This document shows, in pieces, positions 9,984 to 24,000 of a stretch of DNA of 64,000 nucleotides. The notes beneath the pieces were generated by a model. That model saw only the letters and a list, made by a program, of their open reading frames with translations. It had not been told where the DNA came from and ran no database searches. The translations under genes and the position numbers were made by a program. Numbering within the stretch: the stretch's first letter is position 1; every line of letters starts with the position of its first letter. The stretch lies in contig NC_052475.1 in the NCBI RefSeq assembly GCF_009730915.1, positions 25,233,016 to 25,297,015 of the forward strand, in the 5' to 3' direction. Source of the stretch: Dioscorea cayenensis subsp. rotundata (taxonomy: Eukaryota > Streptophyta > Magnoliopsida > Dioscoreales > Dioscoreaceae).

Positions 9984-12900
9984 ATGAACAACTCCTCTCA
10001 CTTGTTCTTCTACGTACTTCTTCTCAGCTTCATTCTCACCACCTTGTTAGCAAAAGGCACTGATCTCGCATCATTGCTTGCATTCAAGAATGGAGTAACA
10101 TCTGATCCCACTGGAGCTCTGACTTCATGGAATGAGACTGTTCATTTCTGCAACTGGACTGGTGTTTCATGCTCTCAAAAGCACAAAAACAGAGTAACTG
10201 CCATAGAACTCCATATGCTAGGCCTTGGGGGCTTCATATCACCCTCCATTGCCAACCTGAGCTTCATGCAATCAGTTGAGCTCTCTGTCAATGGGTTCTC
10301 CAGCGAGGTTCCACCCGAGTTTGGTCGCCTTCACCGGCTCCGGTATCTAAACCTCAGCTTCAATGCACTTTATGGTACTGTCCCTGTGAGCTTGACCAAC
10401 TGCTCTCAACTCAGAATTCTCAGCTTGTTTTCAAACCAGCTCACTGGCTCTATTCCTGTTGAGTTTGGTGGTGAAGCTTTCCCTCATCTTGAGATGTTGG
10501 TTCTAGCTAATAATAGTTTAACTGGAGCCATTCCTTCATCCATTGGGAACCTTTCTTCTCTTACTCTACTCTCTTTCGCGTTGAATAATTTACAAGGAAT
10601 TATACCTGATGAAGTTGGCAGGCTTTCAAACTTGGTGACTTTTCAAATGGCTGCCAATTTTCTCTCTGGGACTATCCCTCCAGCACTATTCAATATTTCA
10701 TCTTTGGATTTTTTTAGTGTTGCCAGTAACCAGCTCCATGGCACACTACCTTCTGGTTTTGGTCTCAAACTTCCTGTATTCACAACACTCCTCATGGGGG
10801 TTAACAATCTCAGTGGAACCATCCCTGCTTCACTGGTCAATGCTTCTATGCTTCAGATGATTGACTTTTCAGAAAACCAGTTCAGTGGGACAGTGCCCCC
10901 AGTTTTTGGAGCCATGCATGATCTGTTTTTTCTCAATTTGGAAAAAAATCAGTTTGAAGCCAGTGATGCCAAACACTTAACTTTCATTGATTCCTTGGTT
11001 AATTGCAGCAACTTGAAGTTTTTCTCAACTGCATACAATGATCTTGGAGGTGTGTTGCCTCTATCACTAGCCAACTTCTCCATGGAGGTGAGGCTTTTAT
11101 TAATGGATATAAATTATTTTTCAGGGATCATTCCTCCTGGAATTGAAAATTTAATCAGTTTAAATAGCTTGGATTTTAGTGGTAATTTCCTCACAGGCCA
11201 AATTCCAGAGAACATAGGAAAGCTGACCATGTTACACATTCTGGGTTTTGGAGACAACAATCTCACAGGTAACATTCCATCCAGCATTGGCAATTTAACT
11301 CAGTTGTCACAGATCTATTTATCTGGGAATAGACTTGAAGGAACCATACCTACTACTCTGAAAACTCTTCAACAAATAAGAACACTCTTCCTCTTTAACA
11401 ACAGATTTAGTGGGAGAATACCCGGAGAAATCTTAAGGCAATTCATTTCACTTCAAGTTCTTGATTTAAGTGAAAACTTTTTTAACGGAACTCTTCCTTC
11501 AGAGATTGGAAGCTTAATAAATCTTCAACAATTGCTATTGAATGGGAATAGGTTGTCTGGTGAAATCCCTGTGACTATAAGTGGATGTGCAATCTTAGAA
11601 CATCTGAACTTGCAAGGTAATCTCTTCACTGGATCCATTCCTTCATCTCTGGGCAATGTAAAAGGTCTCAGAAATCTAAACCTTTCCAACAATAGCTTGT
11701 CAGGAGGTATTCCTTCATCTTTTAGCAACTTGAAGTTCCTTGAGACACTCAGTCTCTCAAACAATAACTTATCAGGGTCTATCCCCGAGTTCCTGCAAGA
11801 CTTCAAGTACCTCTCTGTTTTGGACCTTTCTCACAATGACTTCAATGGTGAAGTTCCTGTGAAAGGTGTCTTTGCCAATTCATCTGCAATATTTTCACTT
11901 GTCGGAAATGGTGAGCTTTGTGGAGGTGTCCCACAACTTCACTTACCCGTGTGTCCTTCCAAGCCTGTTGAGAAAAGAAGCAGAGTATCTCTAGTGCTGA
12001 AGATTGTAATCCCAATTGCTTCCTCTGTGTTGTGTCTTGTCTTGATCTCAATATCACTCTCGGTTATTCTTCGACGGAGACGAGAATCAAGAACAAGAAC
12101 AAAGTCCCCACCACCCTCCGCTGTTCCCTTTGAAGAGTTTCCAAGAGTTTCATACAATGATTTGGCCAGAGCAACTGATGGTTTCTCTCCCAGGAATCTG
12201 ATAGGCAAGGGGAAGCATGGCTCTGTTTATAAAGGAACTCTTCATGGCAACACCACCATGCTAGTAGCCATTAAAGTCTTCAACCTTGACACAAGAGGTG
12301 CTTCCAAGAGTTTTCTCTCTGAATGTGAATCACTTCGAAGCATCAGACACCGAAATCTCATCCACATCATCACATCATGCGTGAGCACTGATTCAGAAGG
12401 CCGTGATTTCAAAGCTCTGGTTCTTAGCTTGATGCCAAATGGAAGCCTGGACTCATGGTTACATCCGGAGGATGAGACGCAAGAACAAAAAAGTCCTCTG
12501 ACATTGATTCAAAGATTAAATGTAGCCGTTGATGTTGCAGATGCTTTGGAGTATCTTCATCACTCTTGCCAACCTGCAGTTGTTCACTGTGATCTGAAGC
12601 CAAGCAACGTCCTCTTGGATGATGACATGAATGCTCATGTTGGAGATTTTGGCCTTGCAAAGGTCCTCATGAACGGCAACTCTTTGCAGAGCTCCACCAT
12701 CTCAACAGGGATCAAAGGAACCATTGGATATGTACCTCCAGGTATATAAATGATATCATTTTATTGTTTTTTGCTATTTCATATGTACTTATATGCAGTA
12801 AGTCATGTGTGCATGCAGAGTATGGTTTAGGGAGTGAGGTGTCCACCATGGGAGATGTATATAGCTATGGGATTCTTCTTCTGGAGTTGTTCACAGGAAA

Positions 12901-13234
12901 GAGACCAGTTGACGAGAGGTTCATTGATGGTTTGACAATGAGAAAGTTTGTGGAGATTCATCATGCTTCTCCTGAGAGAATCATGGAGATTGTCGATCCA
13001 TCAATGTTTGCACAAGATGATGATGATGATGATATTGAGTATGGAGAGGAAGCCGTGGCAAAACGCCTAAGAGAGTGCTTGGTCTCTGTTGCAGCTTTGG
13101 GTCTTGCATGCTCTGTTGAATCTCCAAATGAGAGGCTTAACATGAGTGGTGTTGCAGGCCAAATGCATGCAGTTAGGAATGTGTTCCTTCAAGTTGGAGT
13201 TCATGGAAGTAGAGAAATAGTTCATAAGAAATGA
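9984..13234 (+). CDS. LRR receptor-like kinase, subfamily XII type, non-RD (1057 aa)
   Basis: Two exons (9984-12741 and 12819-13234) join in frame to give 1057 aa. In order: signal peptide (about residues 1-25), LRR N-cap with NWTGVSC, about twenty LRRs of the NLSGxIP type, a transmembrane segment at about 670-692, a basic stop-transfer stretch (RRRRESRTR), and a kinase from about residue 735. Kinase landmarks are VAIKVF, then HCDLKPSNVLL, then DFGLA. The residue before the catalytic Asp is Cys, not Arg, so this is a non-RD kinase like EFR, FLS2 and Xa21, a trait of plant pattern-recognition receptors. The single intron at the end of the activation segment (YVPP/EYG) is the conserved position for this subfamily. 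An acidic Asp run near 13017-13035 lies in the C-lobe. The ligand cannot be told from sequence. Confidence 0.94.
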
Positions 13235-14310
13235 TTATACTCATCAAATAGATGCACGCATTGCCTGCATGTAGTTTTCTGCTTAAGGCTTCGAATATTG
13301 ATTAAGTATAAAATGTTTCAGGAAATATATATATATATATATATATATTACAAGGGATGTAATGAGGTAAGTTGTATTTTGGTATTTGGTATATGTGAAA
13401 AACAAAGTCTTTTAAACTGGCTTCTGAGTTATAACTTTTAAATAGGTCTATCTAAGATCGCTTCACATATGAGCCACGAACTTCCACAAGCTCCTGCAAC
13501 TGTTATGTGTATTAAAATGACTTGTTACCAGTAGCAATACTACCAGTTCTATACCATCAGAATTCATGCTAGCATTAGCTTCTATTACTACCATAATATA
13601 TATAATTATTAAAGCGACACGGGTACATTTGTTGCGTTTGTATTTCTTAAAACAATCGCTACATAACTACATCTGTTTCTGCAACTAATTAAGTACCACT
13701 ATTATAAAATGTGGAGTAACTACAGACCTACTGTACATAGGTATGTCTTCAATTGAAAGTTATTACTACAATACTAAACCAACCACTACTATATGTTTCC
13801 CGAGGTGATATACAAGCAAAACTATGGAAATTTACAGGGCATGAGAACTAGATTTTGAAAGGTTACAAGCTTATAGCATCAATCAGTATTATAAAAGGCA
13901 TGTGCTTTTCATTCAAGCTACAAAAATGAAGCTATTTACCTGTCATTAAATTCAAGGCGATATTCAGTTTTCACCAAACAGAACCAGAAGGAAGTTGCAT
14001 AATAATGTAAACGTCAGAGGTCAAAGGTATGGTTCAAATGTTTAGTCACTTGTAAAACCATACCAGTCAAATGAGACAACAATAGTTTCAATCTAGACCA
14101 CTAAGCAATACAGAAAATAACTAAAGCATGGACAACACCTAAACCCAACTGATGTTGGCTCCTTTCGGAAAACTATAATGACAGACAACAATCCTGAAAA
14201 TGTGTGCCGGCCATTCTCCGAAGATAAATGATACTGCCACTAGTAACTCAAGCAACAATGCATCAGAATTACAGAGCCCACACCAGAGGGATGATGATGG
14301 TAGCTAGCTC
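13235..14310. other. Intergenic, AT-rich, with (AT)n microsatellite
   Basis: An (AT)n tract lies at about 13325-13349. The rest has no credible ORF. The right end is likely the 3' UTR of the minus-strand RanGAP gene. Confidence 0.4.
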
Positions 14311-15943
14311 CTACTGATCAACCTTGAGTTGATCAACCATTGACTCTAGTTCTTTCTCCTCTCCTTCACCCTCATCTTCCTCATCCTCGTCTTCACCCTC
14401 TCCATCAACATCATTCTCATCCAATGGCCCAAGAACATCCAAAGATTTGTTCGCAGCCTTCAGAATATCCTTCACCTCATCAATTCCTTCATCCGAGATA
14501 GCATTCCCATTAATATTCAGCAGCACAAAGTTAGGCTTATTAGAAACAACAGCATGAGCCAGGCAACGGGCCCCGACCCTCCTTATCATGTTGTTGCTGA
14601 GATCAAGTTCCTTAAGCTGGGTGTGACCCTCTTCTAATGCTTTGCCTATCAGGACTGCACCATCATCCTTCAGTTCATTCTCAGCCAGGCTCAGTTTTGT
14701 GAGGTTCTTCTTTGTTGCTATGCATGCGGCTATTGCAGGGGCGGCCTTCACAGTTATATCATTTCCAGCAATCTCCAAGACTTCAAGAGAAGGGGAAGAT
14801 TCCTTAAGAGCAGTTGAAATTGCTATTGCTCCCTCATCTTCTAAATTCAAATAGCTCAAATAGACTTTCAGTAATACTAGGGAACTGCTCTAGGGATTTA
14901 GTAAGAGCTAGCCCAGCTTCCACACCAAACATGTTGTCACGCAGGTCAAGTTTCTTCAATTTGGTGCAAGTACTCAAAGCCTCAGCTAGGGCAATCCCAC
15001 CCTCTGAGTCCACCCTTGTTGATGAGCATCTGAAATCCTCCAATTCTGGTGAATGCTTCAATATCTCAGATATTGCTATTGCACCCTGATCTCCAGTCAT
15101 ATTATTGTGAAAATGGAGGATTTTAAGCTTATCAGTGGCCGGAATGAGCTCAGCTATGGCCTTTGCAGCTTCCTCAGATATTCCATCATTCATCAAGTAA
15201 AGCTCCTCCAAGTTGCTCTGACTTTTGAGGAGAGTATCAAATGCTCTGACACCCTTCTCACCCATAGCATTGTTTGAGAGGTTTAGATATCTGAGCACAC
15301 AACCTTCCAAAGCCAATGAGAAGATCTTCATGACCTCAATAGCTTCGTCCTCAGGCCTTCCAGCGATAAAATCAGAAAGGTCTACCTCAGTTAGCTGATT
15401 TTTAAGGGATTCAAGTATAGGTTGTGCAACACGAGCTGCATCCAGACCAAAGCTTCGGTTGCTGAAGCATATTTTGGTATATGAATTCCCTTCCTCTGTT
15501 AGTGGCTTCAGAAGCTCCCTAGCTTCCTCAGCTTCAATAAAAGCCCGACGACCACCAGAAATATCAAATACAGTTTCAGTTGGAGCAAGGGGTTTATCTA
15601 GTACAGTCACTTTAGATTCCTCTTTGAGTCTGGGACCTCTTTTCAGGACCTCTAGCATAAGCTTACTAGTTTCCTTGGCATACAGCTGCACTGCAGAACT
15701 CCCATCGCCATCAGGCTCCTTCTCAAAATGCTCATTGGCAGTAGCAAAGCATGCCTCTTCTATTTTTTTAGCATTTTCACTAGCTTCTTCCTTGCTAAGA
15801 AGGCCATACTTTCTGGAAAATATGGATTCAGTTGACAGGTTCTTGGTCATTCGCTCAACAAGCATTTGTCGGGTGCTTTGACTTGGTGGCCACAATTTGA
15901 TTGAAAATGGACGATGTTGAAAAGTTTGAGCCCCAGTCTCCAT
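14311..15943 (-). CDS. RANGAP: RanGTPase-activating protein (plant RanGAP), single exon with one +1 frameshift
   Basis: RanGAP stimulates GTP hydrolysis by Ran at the cytoplasmic face of the nuclear envelope and supports nuclear transport and division-plane memory. The N-terminus has the plant-only WPP domain (KLWPPSQSTR at about residues 16-25), which targets it to the nuclear rim. A leucine-rich repeat array follows (LRYLNLSNNAMGEKG, LKKLDLRDNMFG, LKELDLSNNMI), then a long acidic tail rich in Glu and Asp, as in known RanGAPs. The gene is read as two overlapping frames, 14834-15943 and 14311-14859. They join into a normal protein of about 543 aa if one of the three bases at 14866-14868 is extra. 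Both halves are well conserved in pattern, so I treat this as one gene with a likely sequence error. A 5' UTR exon may lie near 16770-16990, separated by an intron. Confidence 0.9.
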
Positions 15944-18032
15944 CTTTAAATCTCAATGCAACCAACTTCAAGTAGAAGATCAGACCCATTAGACAGAAAT
16001 GGAAAAACAATAATGATTTAGCAGCAATTAGTACAATGACGATCACACAAAGATTCATAACAAAAACATTTTAAAAGGAAAATTAAAACCAACAGCAACA
16101 ACTACTCAGCACAAAGCGTAAGCCAGATAAAATAAAACAAAACAAAACATATGATCATATGTTAAACATGTCAACTTGCATTAATGTGTTTCAGATTCGT
16201 ATTTGAACGTAGTGTGACGACAAGTACCAGAAGCATAACTAGAAGTTCAGATTTAAAAAAAGACAGTAAATTGAGACAAAGAGCTATCGACGAAAGTACA
16301 GAACGGCACACTAACAAAAATTAAACATTTTTACAGTTCAATATTACTAAATAATTTCATAGAGTACGGCCAAAGCAAAACAAAAAAATTGCAGACAGAA
16401 TCAAACAAAGATCAGAAAAAACAAACCCAAAAGACTACCCTCTAATGAAAAAGCTTCAAAGGTGATCCATCCTAAATGTTTGATTTTTAACATATATAAA
16501 CATAAGAGAACAAGAAAGACAGCAAAATGTGCAGTAGATTGTGGCAATTTTGAACTTATATCTACCTTTTTTTTGCGCTGAAATGTACATTATCAACATT
16601 TACATAAGATGAGATTGCTCAAATGAACGCATATAAAGATGAATGGGTCATGGAGACGACTTAGATAAAAGAGAATACATGAGATGCGGATGCGATCTAA
16701 GGGCTTGAAGCATCCCCAATTGATGGAAATAGGGTCAAATTAGGAGGACCGGAGAAGAAAAAATACCAGGAACGAGTGATCTTCTCAGGAAGAGCGGTGC
16801 TGGTAGAGAACCAAGGGTTGATCTTCTCGATTGAGAGCGGATCTGGTGGCGGCGCAGAGAAGAAAACGAAGAGAAGTAGAAGCAACGCACGAAGGGGGTG
16901 ATGATTTGGGGCTGCGGGCGTTGCACTCTCCCACTATAACTTTCCAGTAATTCAATTTTGACCGTAGGATGTAATCTAACGGTTTGTATTCGCCCTACGC
17001 GCGGCAACATCCACTTGCCAAATTTCAGTTTGCCCCTTTGGCTTCTATAATTGATAAAAATAACTTATTTTCGTTTTTCTAACCCAATTTTTTTTAAGAA
17101 AATAAAAATATATCAAAAATAAATTATTTTATCAATTAAAAAAAAAATCAAATGGCTTCATGACCATTTGATATTTTTTTTTTAAAAAAAAAAGCTAGGT
17201 TGATAAAAAACCTAATTTTTCACTTTTAATTCGGATTTTTTTTTGTTTTAAGAATTCTTTTCTAATAATTTGCTATCATTTTTTTATAATAAATGAAAAG
17301 AGTTTTTTTTTTATTATTATTATAGACATGCATATACCAGAATAACCTTTACACATTCTAATTAAAAAAAAAAATTGAATAACGCATTGAGATAGATAGA
17401 ACTAAGTTTATATACATTAGTTTCAAAATGTATTGATAATACTGTTTAAAACTTCGTATGTACAGCATTCCAAATACCTGACAATAAACATAAACAGTGT
17501 AGGGACTGGTACAAAATAAGCTCCAAAAATGCACCTTCCATGATTTGAGAACATTACTGAGCACATCAAAGATCTTGTACCTAACCTGCAACACAAAAGG
17601 AATGACATCTGAGCTCACTTCAACGGAGAGAAATTTCTATGTCACCAAGGAAAGTATCAGTGAGAAGATAAACATAATTTTTTTTTTTAATTTTGCAGTT
17701 CATTCTACAACACACAAAGTAACACAACATAAAACTCATATACCTTGTCCAATGTAGCATCCAGACAGACAGCAGCTCCTCATTCAATCTAAAGAATTTA
17801 GGCAGTCACAAACACTGTGGGTAATAAGGAAGAGAAGTAAATTAAACATTAGCAGTTGATCATGTCAAAGCAACTTACATGGTTGGCAAAAGATAACCGC
17901 TTTTCAATGATTTTAAAGAGAGTTCCATTATTAAACTTCAACCTGGGAAAACAGAAAGTATTAGCTCACCATTGTTCAGGTGACTTGCAAATACTCTATA
18001 TATGACTCACCATTGTTCAGGTTAGGTGATTC
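15944..18032. other. RanGAP leader/promoter region and MKK3 3' region
   Basis: On the minus strand, about 16770-16990 is a CT-rich block that looks like a 5' UTR exon of RanGAP ending at a GTATTT donor. The intron would run to just before 15950. Around 17040-17330 is a string of A and T runs with a hairpin (ATCAAATGG and its complement) at about 17148-17171. From 17520 to 18030 several minus-strand segments have good splice signals, for example 17945 (acceptor) to about 17881 (donor), and probably represent spliced 3' UTR of MKK3. I could not make them into a conserved protein. Confidence 0.4.
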
Positions 18033-21000
18033 TTATGGCTTTAGTATGTACAGCTCCTGCTTTGCTATGACAAAAGTACCAATACCGCTACCCGGAATCA
18101 TTGAGAACTGCTCATGAAATGTTCCCATCCGTTTACTGGCAAGATCAATTGATAATTCATCAAAACTGGGCATTCCCTCTGCTCTTACTCCATCGCCGCA
18201 TATGAGAAACTGATCCCCTATAATAAAAGATCCTGATGCACGAATGCCAATACCATCATTTTCTAGCGCCCGACAATGAAGTTTTTCCACAACATGCACA
18301 AGCTTTTCACATGGCCGATCGCCAGCTAACTTTTTCCGAATGTCTGATAAGGCTCTAAATATATCATCTGACCCTGCAAACAGCTTCCCAGAGAAGCTGA
18401 CTTAATAAACACACATCAGTAAAAGTAGGATCCTTCAGATAATTAACAGTACTGGGATATAACAAAGGGAAGAAGACAAAAGTATTCTATTAAACAATAT
18501 TGAATACGGAATTTTGTAGAGCCGGTACACAAGACAGTCCAATATACAATTCCAATTTGGTAAGCTAAGCATGCTTGTGAATTGAAATTTGGCACACACA
18601 GTAAATAGAACCTAGAGAAATCTAAAGCATTGCTGGAGCAGGTACTGGATATTAATCACTCAGCACCATCACATAAAACTGGGTCAAGTATGAAATATAT
18701 GATTAGTAACATTCCATGAAATGTGTAAAGTCTCCATATGATTTTCAAAGATAAAATCAATTAGTACATATTAAATTCAAACTTGATTGATAAGGAACCA
18801 AAGAGATACAGATCTTGAAATTTCCAGAAATCTAATTTACTAAAAAACAGTACCTGAAGGTCGAGGCTTCATTATAGAAGGGTTTCATGTGATGCCAAAT
18901 CTCATCACCTCCATCAAAAAGCAAATAGTAATGGACAGCAAGCATCTATTCAGGAAACATATGACCAGAGTCAAAAACCTTGGTGCATGCAAAGAAGATG
19001 CAGCACATTTTTAATATTTGCATGGTGACACAAGCCCGTGACATGGCATGACAAATTAGCCTTGTCTATAAATCTACATTCTACATCTATATATATATAT
19101 GCACATAGGTTCAACATTCACAAAAACCAGCATCAATGGCATCTTCAGAGTGCAATCAAGCAGCTCTTGACGGAATCCAACTCCATGAGACCATCTAATA
19201 TATTTGTACTAGTTACTCAATATAAGAAAAACTTTTATGAAAACTAACTATAGAAAGGTCACCAGAAGCTCACATCTGCCATTTCCTTTAACCGCTTAGT
19301 TGGATCAAAAACTTTACGAGCATATGCAGCCAACTCCTCATCTGAGTTTCCATACTTCCTAAGAAATGGATGCTCTAAAAGCTGCAATACATTCAGTATC
19401 AACCGAAAGAGTGAATAAAAGAAGGTAAAACATGCGAATTTTCCAAAGAGAAGTACAAGAAAATCTATGGGATTTGCAAAATACACAACTGATAGAAAGT
19501 TGCCTGTTTTTTGAAAGACATAGGAAAAAGAAATCTGTATGGACAATAGCATCACACAAAATAAAATACTGCATATATTGAGGTAGCAAATACCACAACG
19601 TCCTCAAGTTCAAATCATCAGAAACAAGAAATTAGCATTGATTGGTCACAATAATACATTGCCACCTATAGATAAGAATATTGCATGGGGAAAGAATTGG
19701 AATTGGAATTTGCTAGGATAACATGCTAAGGAACCATATTTGCAAAACCAAATCTGACCATATACGATTATAGATATAATACGTACATATGTGAGTCTGT
19801 AACATGAATTCCACTTGCCAGACCTTGCAACATCTCTAGTTTAGTTATGTGCATCTGTCCTTCAATTTTTTATTCTAGTTCTTTGGTCTAAAACCACCTC
19901 TTTGTTTCTCAAATGCCAATAGAAGACCTGGATAAAGACAACCCACTTCTAATTCCAGGTTTTCTTTAAAATTGAAAGGTGTTACCTAACAGTTTACCAA
20001 CGGTTGACTCAAGAAAATTCATATTGCCTACCAATTTCTCCATACCCTAATAATCATTTAAAGACCAGGATCCAGTAGTACACTATCAGCTCCTTTGATT
20101 TACATTGAAAGTATTGAATCCATTAAATGATGACGCTATATCTAAAAAAGTTGGTGCTTCACTACTGTCATCTTATTTTCACAATAAAGGTATATCACAG
20201 CATAGAGGATGCTACCAGAAAGCTTTATTTAATTATGATCTCTCCTGAAGATGCTAAACCCAGAAATGACCATGACCATGGCACCATGCAATTTCGTGCC
20301 ATCCAATGTGCAGACAAGTCCGACAACAATATACATAAGAACAGCCCCTTGAACATGATCTTTCTTGGTATCTTAGTGAAAGAACAGAACACTATTAAAA
20401 CTATACTTAAAGTGGGTTACATCCTAAACTAAAATCCTCACAACATGGGCAACAGGGAACCACGGGGAGGATAAACTCGAGATAAATAAAATCAGTTCAT
20501 TATAACAACAAAAATAACAATATGAACAAAGAATGTAGAATGACATCATCTGCTGTTGGCCGTGCTTCGGGATCTTTCTGAAGACAAGAGTCAATGAATG
20601 AGCCGAACTCTGGTGAAAATAAATGTCTAGGAGGCGAAGGAGATGGATCATACAAAATCTGCCAAAAAATATAAAAGGAATGATCAGGTTCAACAAAAAG
20701 AAAGATAAGCCCAACAGTCAATTGTACTTTAAATGGCTTGTATTTTGAATAATCTAATTGTAGGTTATAAAATAAAAACCATAGTCGCCCATAATTGCCA
20801 CTAATTAACTTAAATAACTTCACAAGAACAGGAGTCATGTCAAAGGAACTGCAACTGATCCTTGTCCTTGGGTCTTTGCAACATCAAACGGCACTAAGTT
20901 TGCTTCAGAGGATTTAGCTAACCTTCAATCATATGCCAAAAATGGCAAACAATACCTGATTTCATGAATTTGTTATAGATAGCCTTCCACTTGGTTCAAG

Positions 21001-24000
21001 AAGGCTACTGATATAAGACACTAGGCAAATATATCAGAAGATGATGAGATGCATCATTAAAAGAGGCAGTATCCAAAAAAATGCACTTGGAGAAAATGAA
21101 GGGGAAAAAAACAAGTGCTCATCACTGTTGCAATCATGCAAGACTGTAAATGTTGATCAGATGGACATCAAAAATAGATTAGCAATAGAAACTTGATACC
21201 ACCAAATAAAAGAGTGTTTTGAATTATCTAACGTTATTCCAATCCTTAAAACTACATATAAATGCCACAAGTAATGGGCTTTATCAAAGTACACAACACA
21301 TAGACACAAATTGTTTTCATGGGTAAGCTATCACTACTATGAAGCAACATCAGCTGTCTTATATTTGTCTTAGAATCTTCTGCGTAAATTAGTAATCACT
21401 ATCAGTTACAAACAGCAACAGTTCAACAACAGTGGCTGTATTGAATAAACAGAAAGATCCAGATCAGGATACTCTCACAAAGCAACATCTCACCTGCAAC
21501 ATGAGATTAGCAGGTCCATCATTTGCCGTGTATGGATACTTGCCAGTAGCACACTCCAATAAAGTTAAACCAAGGCTCCAAATATCAGCAGGGTAAGAAT
21601 AGTTCTCGCTGCGAATTCTCTCTGGTGACATGTAGGTAACAGTGCCAACAAAGGTAGCACACTGCAAAGAAACAACCACAAAACGTAACCAGAGACTAGA
21701 TATTTATTAGATGGTTTCTGCAAAAACATGCAACTAAGTGGGAATTAACGGTCATGAAAATAATTATAAAATAAAAAATTCATTGTCAATTGTGAAGTTT
21801 AAGGATACAGCATACCATAGCTACAGAACTATCCAAGCCTGCACTTATACCAAAGTCAGTGATCTTCGGTTCACCCTTGAGATTTATAAGCAAGTTCGCC
21901 GGCTTTATATCTCTGTGAACCAAATGTCTTACTTTGTGCAAGTAGCTCAGTGCCTTGAAGAATAAAATAGTTGGAATGGTCAAATTTCAAAACCAAAAAA
22001 TCCACGGCCATATCAAGCTAGTTTGGGAAGCAAGAAGGGAAAATGCCCTTACACCCAACAATCTAGGAAGCATGCGTGACAAGATATGCTCAGGTATAGA
22101 CCTTTGTAATCGCAAAACGTCCGCAAGTGACCCCCCATCCATGTACTCCAAAACAATGCTAACTTGCCCTGTGTCAGGTGTATAGAATGCCCCATGAAAT
22201 TCAACAAGACCCTGGTAACAACATGCATCACACAGTGTCCGCATCTCATTAAGAAGTTGCTGCCTTTTTTCCTTTGACACATAAGAAGAAATGCAAAGCA
22301 CATTTAGATACCCAAAGCACCAAAAATTTTAACATCATCAAGTGAGGAAATAGATTTAAGCCATTTGGTATTTTCAACATTACTGAGGTAAAATTCAACA
22401 TGGAGGCTTGCTGGCTCTCTCAAGAACACAATCATTTCCACTTTTAATAAATAACAGCTGTAGCAAACAATTGATAAAATCAAAAGAGAACTGCAAAACA
22501 TGACATGAGGCTTCATTTGAAAGCTCTAAGACTATTTGGTTGGAGTGGGAATAAGTCACTACAGGATTTCAAAGTTTACTTGCTTCTAAGGAAAAATTTT
22601 AATTAAACCAAATTTTGACTCGATTAACACTTATTAAGAAAATCAATTTGTGATCAAAATAGTTTTACACCAAAAATTAATTATTTTTTATATTAATTAA
22701 GACTATACTTAATTAATACATTAAATTTTGTAGAAAGAGTAATTTTCCCTCAAGTTATTCCAAATTTAATATTTGGTTGGAGACCCAGCTAATAATGGCC
22801 TAAAGGAAAGTCCTACAACCAAATCCTTTTCAAAATAGTTGCAGTAGTATGACTGCCACTACTCAAACCAGGGGTAGCAAACTCATGACAGAAAACCGCA
22901 AAGACTGTAACAGTGTTACAATAAGGACCATTTAGCATATAACTTCATATGGAAAACCAAAAAAACAAAATAATGGGGAGAAAATGCAATGTTGAAAAAA
23001 CCTCAGAATTATCAATAAACTTAGAATTGCCGATTATCAATTCCAACTTCATGCATTCCACTAAGGAAATAATCTATGTTAATTGTTACTGAACTTCTTC
23101 AACTGAATAAAATTCATGGTTACCTAAAACTCTCAACTGAAACATCATTGCTATCTGAAATTGGGTGGCTGGCATTGGAAATTACCTCTTCATTATAGAT
23201 GAAAGTGAAACATAACACTAAACTATAAAAATGTACAAGAGGCATGCATAGTACCTTCTCAAAAACATTTATCTTTTTTAAGGCCAAAACACGATGGATG
23301 GTCATATGAATGGCTCTCTGTACAACACTGCTTGCTCCAGAACCTATGGTCCCAAAAATATGCATTTCCTGGGATGAACAACGATAGACTTTTTCACTGT
23401 TTTCAGGCTCCTCTACAAGTTCTGCCTGACGTTTTTGGAAGCCAAGCTCATTCACGTTGTATACTCCACATGATTTGCTCAATAAATTGACAGTTCCACC
23501 ATCTGATACCTTTAACCGTACAAGAAAAAACATGAGGGAAATAATTATCATTCCGGGTTACATGAGATCAAGCAGATATGGAAACAACCATGAAAATTGT
23601 AGCCAACATGTTATCCACTAGGGCTAAGAGAAGACACATTCCTTATCAGTAAGAATGGTATGTTCACAAAAAGAAGATGATATTCTCTTCCAATTTTCTT
23701 CAAGTGATTGACACTGTATGTACTCCACCAAACACATGTTTCATGGTATTTTTGTTAAAATATATGATTGAAAGTTTGATAAGGTAATCCAAGTCTGAAG
23801 CAGCGAACTGATCTTCCAGCTATTCCACATTAGGTGTCATGAAAAAAGGACATAGGAACATGCAGATATGTATACTCCGACTTCGAATATCATTGTAGCA
23901 AAGCCTGATATATGATACACTAACTCCAATTAAAGAGAATAAACTTAAGGATCCACATAAACAAAGATAAAATTAACATAAACCTTTATTTATTTATTTA

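Noticed and set aside
17880-17945. Minus-strand exon-like segment translating to LKFNNGTLFKIIEKRLSFA
   Set aside because: Good splice signals, but joining to neighbouring segments gives early stops and no family match; treated as MKK3 3' UTR.
22530-22830. TTTGGTTGGAG at one end and AACCAAAT at the other inside an MKK3 intron, like MITE termini
   Set aside because: Ends are imperfect, TTTGGTTGGAG also recurs in direct orientation, and no target duplication could be seen.
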